A DNA stretch of 44,947 nucleotides from Candidatus Obscuribacterales bacterium (GTDB lineage: Bacteria > Cyanobacteriota > Vampirovibrionia > Obscuribacterales > Obscuribacteraceae): NCBI GenBank assembly GCA_019746975.1, contig JAIERK010000052.1, positions 1-44,947 of the forward strand, in the 5' to 3' direction. Under the pieces are notes generated by a model. It was not told the DNA's origin. It made no database searches and was given only the letters and a program-made list of their open reading frames with translations. Shown piece after piece: positions 17,050 to 24,671 of the stretch. How positions within the stretch are numbered: position 1 is the stretch's first letter; each line of letters starts with the position of its first letter. The position numbers were made by a program, and so were the translations under genes.

Positions 17050-18372
17050 TTAGAAAACCCGGTATGTGTGATTGCCATTCCGCGTCTCTCTGCGTTCGCC
17101 TGGGCGTCGCTTGTTTGTGTTCGGATCTGGTGCCGGTGTCTCTTGTTTTGAGTGATCCGCCAAACCCTCGTCTGCGGGTTTAACCGGAGAGAGGACGCTG
17201 CTGACAGTGATCGAGATATTGATGAAAGCGTCTTTGATGTTTTCTCTGAAGGCAAAAGCTAATCCTGCAGTTGTGATGATGACGCAACAGACTGCTAGAC
17301 CGAGAAGAAAATTCTTGACTGCTGTTTCTTGATCGACTTGACCCTTTGAGCTTCTGTTGTTGCCTTTTTGCGTGAGCGCTTGAGAAGTGGTTCGCTGAGA
17401 GGGCTTGCTGCGGAGTTCTTTTTTCGCTGTCGATGTTACTGATTGCAAAATCGCTCTGGGCAACGGGATATTCGTGCCGTTTCGGACTGTTTGGATCCAA
17501 TGGTCCAACGCCAGGTGAAACTCTGAGGCTGATTGAAACCGTTTGTCAGGCTCGGTCTCGATAGCTTTCATTATTATTTGATTGAGCGTTTCTACGTTGC
17601 CCAGGTCCGGCCGAGACTCTGATATCGGCTTCGGTCGCTTGTTCGGATCGCAATGTGCAGCCATCACCTGGGCGAGCCGCGGGTAGGCGTAGGGGAGATC
17701 GCCTGTAATCAGCTCGTAGCCAAGAATTCCCAGAGTATACAGATCCGATCTGTTACTTACATCGTGCCCCATACATTGCTCCGGGCTCATGTACAGAGGT
17801 GATCCGAGCGCCTGCCCCTGACCGGTCAGTCTTTGCATGTCGTCCTGCACCTTGGCGATTCCGAAATCCAATACTTTGACATGGACAGAGTCGTTGGCAG
17901 TATTGAGGAGTACTATATTTGGCGCTTTGAGGTCTCGGTGGACGATTTGGAACTGATGCGCATGCTCGAGGGCCGCCAGAATCTGGGCGACAATGGCGTA
18001 AATGTCTTCGGCACTCTCGATTCGCCCGACCGATTTCAGCCTGTCAAATAGTGAGACTCCGTTGAGTAGCTCCATTACGAAGTAAGCGCCCTCGGTCGTT
18101 TCAAAACAATCGATCGCTTCGACGATATTTTTGTGGTGGAGCTTGGCATGAGTTTTCATCTCGCGCGCGAATCGCTGAGAGATTACCTGCTCCTGAGTTT
18201 TAAGCGTCTTAATGGCCACATGCCGCTGCGTCGACACCTGCTTCGCCTTGTAGACGACTGCCATTCCCCCCTCACCGAGTATGCCTTCGATGAGATAGTT
18301 GCCGGCTACGGTGCTGCCGACAAAGGTGTCGGCGAATGGTCTGGCGAAACTGCTGTCTTCACTCTGTGACAT
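17050..18372 (-). CDS. eukaryote-type Ser/Thr protein kinase with C-terminal membrane anchor
   Basis: The protein has 440 residues. The kinase domain (about 26-295) has all key motifs: GEGGMAVV (34-41), Lys in VAIK (52-55), HRDLKAPN (145-152), DFGIAK (169-174), SPLYMSPE (191-198) and SDLYTLG. This is the Hanks/PknB type and should phosphorylate Ser or Thr. A linker, one membrane helix (about 354-375) and a short Pro/Arg-rich tail follow. No PASTA or other sensor repeats are present, so the outside part is small. The next gene on the same strand encodes a pseudokinase of similar fold, and the two may work as a pair. Confidence 0.93.
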   Translation of the reverse strand: MSQSEDSSFARPFADTFVGSTVAGNYLIEGILGEGGMAVVYKAKQVSTQRHVAIKTLKTQEQVISQRFAREMKTHAKLHHKNIVEAIDCFETTEGAYFVMELLNGVSLFDRLKSVGRIESAEDIYAIVAQILAALEHAHQFQIVHRDLKAPNIVLLNTANDSVHVKVLDFGIAKVQDDMQRLTGQGQALGSPLYMSPEQCMGHDVSNRSDLYTLGILGYELITGDLPYAYPRLAQVMAAHCDPNKRPKPISESRPDLGNVETLNQIIMKAIETEPDKRFQSASEFHLALDHWIQTVRNGTNIPLPRAILQSVTSTAKKELRSKPSQRTTSQALTQKGNNRSSKGQVDQETAVKNFLLGLAVCCVIITTAGLAFAFRENIKDAFINISITVSSVLSPVKPADEGLADHSKQETPAPDPNTNKRRPGERRETRNGNHTYRVF

Positions 18373-18490
18373 TTGCTAAATTCAATGAGTTTAACCCGAA
18401 TACGCCGTGCCAGGCCTGACGTCACTACAATTATCGGCGATAGGACCGCTTCGTGCTCGTTTTGTTTGTATCAGGATTTTAGCCTGTCAA

Positions 18491-18518
18491 TTGCGGGCGG
18501 CAAAACGTCTGCTAAAAT
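18491..18518 (+). promoter_or_regulatory. likely promoter of tRNA-Ser
   Basis: TTGCGG (18491-18496) and TAAAAT (18513-18518) are 16 bases apart. The -10 box ends 15 bases before the first base of the tRNA. This is a plausible sigma-70-type promoter by sequence and position only. Confidence 0.5.
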
Positions 18519-18533
18519 TGCAATTTCAAGCTT

Positions 18534-18620
18534 GGAGAGGTACCGAAGCGGTCATAACGGCGCCGCCTCGAAAGCGGATGGGTGCAAGCCACGTGGGTTC
18601 GAATCCCACCCTCTCCGCCA
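18534..18620 (+). tRNA. tRNA-Ser (anticodon CGA)
   Basis: The acceptor GGAGAGG (18534-18540) pairs with CCTCTCC before G-CCA. The T arm is GTGGG-TTCGAAT-CCCAC. The anticodon loop is CTCGAAA, with CGA at 18569-18571. A long variable arm (ATGGGTGCAAGCCAC region) marks it as a class II tRNA, and serine fits the anticodon (reads UCG). The 3' CCA is encoded in the DNA. It lies 22 bases ahead of ychF and may share its transcript. Confidence 0.95.
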
Positions 18621-18642
18621 CTTTTGAGATGATAGGTCAGGT

Positions 18643-19749
18643 ATGAAGGTAGGAATAATCGGCCTGCCCTCCGTCGGCAAAACTACTGTGCTTAATGCAA
18701 TAAGCGGCGGTTCTGCGGAGGTGCACAGCTACTCAGGAAAGTCAGATGCGGAGCCGAACTTTGCCGTGGTCTCCGTACCGGATAGCCGCCAGGATTGGCT
18801 CTCTGATTTGTATAAACCGAAGAAGGTTTCATATGCGACGGTCGAACTGGTCGACGTAGCTGGTATGAACCCAGGGCAAGCCAAAGAGGGTGATCTCAGT
18901 CCGCAGATGTTGACCAGCCTTCGGCAAGTCGACGCTCTCGTGCATGTCATCCGCGTTTTTGACGATCCGTCGGTTCCTCATCCATCCGGAAGCATTGACG
19001 CCTTGAGAGATGCTGAAACGCTTGAGCTGGAGCTTATCCTCGCAGACATGAGTGTTGTGGAAAAACGGCTCAGTAAGATCGACCAGGAGATTCAACGGAA
19101 GAAGGGTACGGAAAAGAGCAAGATCGAAATGGAGCGAGATCTTTTGGTCCGCTTCAATGAGCACTTGCAGTCGGAAAAACCCTTGCGCGAGCTTGAGCTC
19201 GATGATGAAGAAGAGAAGACCATAAAAGGCTACACATTCCTCTCGCAGAAGCCCTTGATGCTTATTGGCAACATCGCTGAGTCCAACATCGGCAAATCTG
19301 AGGAAGAGCTCCTTGGCCAGCTCAACAAGTGGGCTGCCGATAGGAAGACGCCCTTGATCGCATTTTGTGGAAAGGCTGAGATGGAGATAGCGCAACTCGC
19401 TCCGGATGAAAGAGCGGAGTTCATGGAGGCTCTCGGTATCACCACTCCCAGCCGGGACAAACTGATTAGAGCTGTCTATAGTCTGTTGCGTCTCCTTGCA
19501 TTTTTCACCGTCGGTGAAGACGAAGTTAAGGCCTGGACCATCACCAGAGACACCATTGCCCAAGGGGCTGCCGGGAAAATTCACACCGATATAGCGCGTG
19601 GTTTTATACGAGCTGAGGTGGTAGCGTACGATGCTTTACGCGAACACGGTAACTGGAATGCCGCCAAGGACAAGGGGCAGGTTCGTCTGGAAGGCAAAGA
19701 ATACAAGGTACAGGATGGTGATTGCATCAACTTTCGCTTCGCCGTCTAG
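18643..19749 (+). CDS. ychF: YchF/OLA1-type ATPase
   Basis: The protein has 368 residues. The N-terminal P-loop domain has G1 GLPSVGKTT (7-15) and G3 DVAGMNPG, a coiled-coil insert lies at about 130-190, and a C-terminal TGS domain closes the protein (from about 280, ending DGDCINFRFAV). In the nucleotide-specificity site the usual NKxD is replaced by NIAE. This is the family trait that favours ATP over GTP. YchF associates with ribosomes and is linked to stress responses. The length and domain order are normal. The ATG is 22 bases after tRNA-Ser. Confidence 0.95.
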   Translation: MKVGIIGLPSVGKTTVLNAISGGSAEVHSYSGKSDAEPNFAVVSVPDSRQDWLSDLYKPKKVSYATVELVDVAGMNPGQAKEGDLSPQMLTSLRQVDALVHVIRVFDDPSVPHPSGSIDALRDAETLELELILADMSVVEKRLSKIDQEIQRKKGTEKSKIEMERDLLVRFNEHLQSEKPLRELELDDEEEKTIKGYTFLSQKPLMLIGNIAESNIGKSEEELLGQLNKWAADRKTPLIAFCGKAEMEIAQLAPDERAEFMEALGITTPSRDKLIRAVYSLLRLLAFFTVGEDEVKAWTITRDTIAQGAAGKIHTDIARGFIRAEVVAYDALREHGNWNAAKDKGQVRLEGKEYKVQDGDCINFRFAV

Positions 19750-19857
19750 CTCGCTTTTTGTGTGATCGGCTGAACTGTCGATGAACTCCGAAAATTGATA
19801 TGATAATCTGAGTTTGGCATTGTCACCTGACGAGTGTCATCAGTTGGTCTGTAAGCG

Positions 19858-20559
19858 GTGTTGCATGTGGTGTCTATTCGAGACCTCCAAATAGCGATAG
19901 ATCATTCTGTCAAAGCATTGCTGTGCGTCGCCCTCACAAGTTGCACTCTTGCCGGATGCGGTTCTCCCGTCTCCGTCAAGAAAACACCTCTTGCCGTGAA
20001 AACCGTATTGTTTGATCCGGATAACCCGGGCAACACACCGCTTACACCGGACGAAGAAGCCGTAACTATCTGGAGCTTCGGCTGCAAGACGGATTTCGAC
20101 TTTGATATCGTGGATAACACCATGCTTTCAAAAGACGACGTGATGGTTACATTGAAGATTTCTAGTTCGAAGATTACTTTGACTGCTCCAATCACGGTCT
20201 TTCTGCCGAAAGGAGCCTCAGAAGAACTAAAGCGGCACGAGGACGGCCATGTCCAGATCTGCAGGAGGATCTACCAGGACGCCGAGAAAGAAGCCGGTAT
20301 CGCTGCTGCCATAGTCGTAGGCAAAGAGTATCAGGCATCGGGAAAGACAGTCGAAGAAGCCTGCAGAATCGCTGTAGAACGAGCCAGTGCTGATGTTTGT
20401 CTTCGCTATCACGGCATATCGCACTCGGTATCTCGGATCTCGGATGTTTACGATTCGATTTATCGAACCGAGCATGGCGACATGCAGGCAATGATCGACA
20501 AAGCTTTCAGCAAGTACTCTGTCGTACGCGGTGTATCGCCCGAGACGGTGAAAAAGTAG
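19858..20559 (+). CDS. lipoprotein with HExxH motif, putative Zn-dependent hydrolase
   Basis: The protein has 233 residues from a GTG start, which is uncertain because the ribosome binding site is weak. A hydrophobic segment ends in the lipobox LAGC with Cys at about residue 34. The mature part contains HEDGH (about 127-131), an HExxH zinc motif inside LKRHEDGHVQIC. It resembles the predicted metalloproteases of the DUF922 type, which have the same motif in a helix after a beta-rich part. A third zinc ligand cannot be named with confidence. The stop lies 3 bases from the stop of the convergent gene. It probably acts at the inner face of the outer membrane or in the periplasm. Confidence 0.7.
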   Translation: MLHVVSIRDLQIAIDHSVKALLCVALTSCTLAGCGSPVSVKKTPLAVKTVLFDPDNPGNTPLTPDEEAVTIWSFGCKTDFDFDIVDNTMLSKDDVMVTLKISSSKITLTAPITVFLPKGASEELKRHEDGHVQICRRIYQDAEKEAGIAAAIVVGKEYQASGKTVEEACRIAVERASADVCLRYHGISHSVSRISDVYDSIYRTEHGDMQAMIDKAFSKYSVVRGVSPETVKK

Positions 20560-20562
20560 ACC

Positions 20563-21930
20563 TTATTGCTTCTTGACGGCAGGTCTAATTTGCGCCGCAA
20601 GAATCCTTGCTTGATCCTCGTATTGGCGTGCTTCGTCGGCTCGATTGTTCGACTTCAGAACTTCGGCGAACCACATTAATGCCACCGGGTAGCGAGCATC
20701 TTGTTCTGCCTTTTTCTTGATCTGATCTTCAAATCTTTTTTTGCAGTCTCTAAGATAGTTAACTGGGTCTCTAACAATCTGGTCTTCGAGCAAAGGAAAG
20801 TATTCCAGTGCCCAGCGCGTGACACCGCTCCGGGAGGCGACCTTCTTGTGATGTCCTCCGCCACTATGGGTAGTGGCTGCAGTCTCCGGTGGCGGCTGTT
20901 CGTCCTCTTTGTCCTTGGTCGGAGTAAAGGTCTTCGCGCTTTCGTAGCGCTTCTCTTGCTCCTCGAGACCATTTTTCAGGCGATTGAGATCTTGGGCAAG
21001 AGCCGTCTCGTTAGCGGTGCCGACCTGATCTTCAATAGTCTGATAGACCTGTATGAATGGCGCTACGCCAACACCTTTCGCCTCTAGTCCGGCAATCTTC
21101 TCGAGCACTTCACGTCGCTGCTCCAGTAAAACACCCTGGGCGGGATCGATATCTTTAGCCGCAATCTTGGCGACTCCGCTCGTCAGTTGAAGTGGTCCAA
21201 AGGCTACTTCCATCTGCTTTTCGATCGTGCTTAGATTATTGAGCGATATAAGGACCTGTCTATATTTCCCTCGTTCAAAAGGATCGAAGAAAATCACCTT
21301 GACACGTTTCGTCGCGGCGCCATTGCCGAGGAACTTGAGTGCCGTGTCAGCGATCCTGTAGGCCTCGAGCTTATACTCCTCTTCGGAGAGCGCCGGCATT
21401 TTGCAGGACACTTCCAGCTCGTCTCCGTTTTCGACTGTCTGTACATCGAGCCTCGCTGCAGCGGAGAGCATCATTCGGCTTTCGATAGCTGTAGCCAGAT
21501 CTTGTACTTTGCCGACCTTGATCTCGATTGAGGAAAGCAGCTCATCCTGCGATACCTGTCCGGAATCGAAACCTTTCACATCTCCTGTCCTGATGCTGAC
21601 GACCTTGTATTCGCTGGGTGACTTGTTGTTGAAGAAGTAAACGGTGACATTGGTCAATCCGAAGTTGGCATCAAACAATGTTTTACCAACAAGCAGCGCC
21701 TCAATTTTGCAATCTCTGTCGGTCGCTCTGTCGTTGCGATAAGTCGATACGGAGGCCTTGTCAGCCTGAACTTTGACTTTGATGGCGGCTCCTGCCGCAA
21801 GAATCCTGGCTTTGTAGATGGCGTCGGCTACTTGATTCGCATTGGCAAGAGCAAAGGCCGGTGCAAACTGCAGACCAAGCGAAACTGCCGTGACGATAGA
21901 AAGACCCAAATTAGCTTTGCGAAAAGACAC
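20563..21930 (-). CDS. exported protein of unknown function
   Basis: I chose the GTG at 21930 because GGAGGG lies 7 bases ahead. It gives 455 residues with a signal peptide directly at the N-terminus (MSFRKANLGL, cut near AFA-LANAN). Frames starting upstream (22062 or 21945) would add residues without a ribosome site. The mature part appears to hold two similar alpha/beta units: each has VTVYFF or VKVIFFD with a charged stretch, at about 100-150 and 215-265. Helical, charged regions, a Pro/His-rich linker and a TPR-like end (RYPVALMWFAEVLKSNNRA) follow. I do not recognise the family. The gene diverges from the membrane-methyltransferase fusion. Confidence 0.75.
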   Translation of the reverse strand: MSFRKANLGLSIVTAVSLGLQFAPAFALANANQVADAIYKARILAAGAAIKVKVQADKASVSTYRNDRATDRDCKIEALLVGKTLFDANFGLTNVTVYFFNNKSPSEYKVVSIRTGDVKGFDSGQVSQDELLSSIEIKVGKVQDLATAIESRMMLSAAARLDVQTVENGDELEVSCKMPALSEEEYKLEAYRIADTALKFLGNGAATKRVKVIFFDPFERGKYRQVLISLNNLSTIEKQMEVAFGPLQLTSGVAKIAAKDIDPAQGVLLEQRREVLEKIAGLEAKGVGVAPFIQVYQTIEDQVGTANETALAQDLNRLKNGLEEQEKRYESAKTFTPTKDKEDEQPPPETAATTHSGGGHHKKVASRSGVTRWALEYFPLLEDQIVRDPVNYLRDCKKRFEDQIKKKAEQDARYPVALMWFAEVLKSNNRADEARQYEDQARILAAQIRPAVKKQ

Positions 21931-22127
21931 TTGCCAACCCTCCATTCGCGGTCGTCTTCTGATGCCACATTCACTATACCCGACATGGCAAACGGTAACA
22001 TCGATACTGGAATTCGCAGCACACCGGTCGTCATTCCCTAAATTATCGGCGGACCCGGGCAAAACTATGCTCTATCGGGTAGGAAGGCTATGATTGATGT
22101 TGCCGCCATTGAATCGATGAAACTCGC

Positions 22128-24503
22128 ATGCGGATTATTGCTCAATTTACTTACGCAGTCTCGATTCTCGTTGCCGCGAGCCTGATGTTCTTGGTTGAGC
22201 CGTACATAGCGAAGCTGCTGTTACCTGCTTTCGGCGGTGGTCCGAATGTCTGGAATACCAGCGTCTTGTTTTTCCAAGCCGTGCTTTTGCTGGGGTATTG
22301 CTATTCGCACCTTTTGAGCACGCGACTACCGCCATCGCGTCAGTTCATCATTCACCTTCTTGTCGTGTGGTCGCCGGTGCTTCTCCTCCCTGTGCGGGCA
22401 CCGTTGGTGGTGCCGGAGGGTGAAATTCCTTCTCTTTCAATCATGTTGCTGCTTGCCTCAATGGTCGGAGCTATGTTTTTCTCTATTTCCACAACAGCGC
22501 CCTTGCTGCAGAAGTGGTATGCGGAGATGCGCGGACTCGGTTTACATGATCCATATGTGCTCTATGCTGCCAGCAATGTTGGTGGGATTCTTGGTCTTGT
22601 TTCCTATCCTTTCCTGGTAGAGCCAAAATTGACTCTGGCGGAGCAGTCTCAACTCCTGTCCGTCCTCTACATATGTTTTGCGGTTTTGATTTCTACTTGC
22701 GGCATTCTTGTTTGTCGGTTCGGCAGCCAACCCTCCAATGTTGGAAAAGCTGACTCGCAGCAATCCCTTTTGCCGGATTCTAAAGTTGAAACGAGTGGTG
22801 TCGGACCGTCATGGATCTCAATCTTTCGTTGGCTCACGTTAACGATGATTCCGTCCAGTCTCGTACTTGGATTGACTGGTTTTGTCACCTCGCAGCTTTC
22901 CTCCATTCCCTTGTTTTGGATGATTCCACTGCTGATTTACCTCGTCTCATTCATTTTGGCATTTGGAAAAACACCAGACTTTATCATTCATGTTTTTAGG
23001 ATGATGGCGCCACTGGCAGTGTTGCTCGCAATTCTTTCAGTAGTATCTATTAATGTGTCTGTCTATTTGTGGCAGGATGACTGGTACCTTCCGACCTTGC
23101 TCTTGCATGCGCTGGCTCTGTTTTTTGTTTGTGTCTCCTGCCATGGGATGGTAGCGCAGGAGCGACCGAATCCCAAATATCTGACCGGATACTTTCTGTG
23201 CATCTCCATTGGCGGCGTCCTGGGCAGTTTTTTTAATGCGATCATCGCCCCATTTGTCTTCAAGGGATGCGACGAGTATTTTCTGGTGTTGTTGATTGCC
23301 GGAGTTTTGCTGGTACAGTCGCCGCGCTCAATGCTGTTGTTCAAAAAGCTGTGCCGCGGATCAAGATCACGTTTAAAACTGCGTACACCGAGCTTATCGT
23401 TACGAGGAGGACTGTTTCTCAATGTCACTGTAGTTGGTGCGTGCACTGCAGTGGCATGGTCCGCGTACGACCTGTTCAGCCGGCAGCCTGAAGTTCAACC
23501 ATTCGTCGGAGAGACTGGTCAATTAGTGATCGACATTGCTTCGCGATTTCTTGTGCCGTACTTGGTTATACTCATTCTCGCAAAGAGGACGCTCGAGTAT
23601 AAATCAGGTCTCTCTGTTCTCGCGGTATTTGCATTTGCATGTGCCGCACAAATCGATCCTGCAGTTGTGTTTCAAGCAAGGAATTTCTTTGGCACGGTTA
23701 GTGTTCGAGACAATAAATTGGACAACGCTTGTGAATTGTGGAACGGGCTATCGCTCCACGGCGTAGAGAGTCTTGATCCCGCTAAACGAGCTCAACCTTA
23801 TTTTTACATGTATCGTGACGGACCGATTGGTCGACTTGCCGATTTTCTTTTTGCAGAGTCTAATGAATTAGTGAACACATCGCCGCGTTTAGAACGTAAA
23901 TTAGATGCAATCGGCGTAATAGGTCTGGGGTGCGGCACGGGAGCATCATTGGCACGGCCCGATCAGACGATTGTTTTTTATGAAATCAATCCGCAGGTAA
24001 TCACACTTGCGCAAAATCCTTTTTACTTCACGTATCTGTATGAAGCAAAGAAGCGCAATGTGGATGTTCGCGTCGTCTGTGGCGACGGGCGGATGGCTAT
24101 GCAGAAAGCACCTTATCGGTTTTACAAACTGATCATCTCAGATGTTTATAGCTCTAACTATATCCCCATACACACAATCACAAAAGAGGCTGTGGAGCTC
24201 TATTTCCGTAAGTTGACCGACGATGGCGTTGTTGTCGTCAACACCACCAATAGCATCTACAAGTTGTGGCCCGTATTTGCTGCGCTCGCACCTGAGCTTG
24301 GTTTGACCGCGTACTGGACCCAGGAGAGAGATAGGACGCCCTCTGCGCAATCGCTATTTGCCACTCACTGGATAGCGCTTTCGAAAGATCCAAAAGTGAT
24401 CTGTCACCTAGAGAAAAATGGCTGGATCAAGCTCAAGCCTGATCCGAAACTCCGAGTTTGGACCGATGACTACTCAAATCCTCTAGGTTTGATGACTAAA
24501 TAA
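22128..24503 (+). CDS. membrane protein fused to a spermidine-synthase-like domain
   Basis: The protein has 791 residues. The first ~400 contain many membrane helices, opening with FLVEPYIAKLLLPAFGGGPN, the hallmark of the fused-MFS/spermidine synthase family. Helices continue to about residue 535. From about 590 a Rossmann domain of the spermidine-synthase type follows: GLGCGTGASLA (motif I), YEINPQV, CGDGRMAM, then SDVYSSNYIPIHTITKEA. In true SpeE an Asp in this area acts on the amine. The reaction here, aminopropyl or methyl transfer, cannot be told by eye. Its substrate may be membrane-bound or exported. The ATG at 22128 has a weak ribosome binding site. Confidence 0.88.
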   Translation: MRIIAQFTYAVSILVAASLMFLVEPYIAKLLLPAFGGGPNVWNTSVLFFQAVLLLGYCYSHLLSTRLPPSRQFIIHLLVVWSPVLLLPVRAPLVVPEGEIPSLSIMLLLASMVGAMFFSISTTAPLLQKWYAEMRGLGLHDPYVLYAASNVGGILGLVSYPFLVEPKLTLAEQSQLLSVLYICFAVLISTCGILVCRFGSQPSNVGKADSQQSLLPDSKVETSGVGPSWISIFRWLTLTMIPSSLVLGLTGFVTSQLSSIPLFWMIPLLIYLVSFILAFGKTPDFIIHVFRMMAPLAVLLAILSVVSINVSVYLWQDDWYLPTLLLHALALFFVCVSCHGMVAQERPNPKYLTGYFLCISIGGVLGSFFNAIIAPFVFKGCDEYFLVLLIAGVLLVQSPRSMLLFKKLCRGSRSRLKLRTPSLSLRGGLFLNVTVVGACTAVAWSAYDLFSRQPEVQPFVGETGQLVIDIASRFLVPYLVILILAKRTLEYKSGLSVLAVFAFACAAQIDPAVVFQARNFFGTVSVRDNKLDNACELWNGLSLHGVESLDPAKRAQPYFYMYRDGPIGRLADFLFAESNELVNTSPRLERKLDAIGVIGLGCGTGASLARPDQTIVFYEINPQVITLAQNPFYFTYLYEAKKRNVDVRVVCGDGRMAMQKAPYRFYKLIISDVYSSNYIPIHTITKEAVELYFRKLTDDGVVVVNTTNSIYKLWPVFAALAPELGLTAYWTQERDRTPSAQSLFATHWIALSKDPKVICHLEKNGWIKLKPDPKLRVWTDDYSNPLGLMTK

Positions 24504-24548
24504 TCGACTTCGTACGATATAAGGCATACTACTCAAAAGGAGCCGAAA

Positions 24549-24671
24549 ATGGCTTCAAAATATAATGGAGGCCTTATATTCGGATGTCAGGGGGGGGTGG
24601 CGGGGCGCGAAGCGTCCAACTGTCCAGCTGCGAGGCCCACGGCTTACAGTAGGCTTCGCACGATTCCTTAG
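24549..24671 (+). CDS. possible 40-residue protein with strong ribosome binding site (weak)
   Basis: AAAAGGAG (24535-24542) lies 6 bases before an ATG at 24549. The frame runs 40 codons to TAG at 24669-24671, ending inside the stop of the convergent TadG-like gene. It includes a run of eight G. The peptide (starts MASKYNGGLIFGC) has two Cys and a basic C-terminus. The ribosome site is better than most here, but the rest gives no family. It may be chance or a leader-like peptide. Confidence 0.3.
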   Translation: MASKYNGGLIFGCQGGVAGREASNCPAARPTAYSRLRTIP

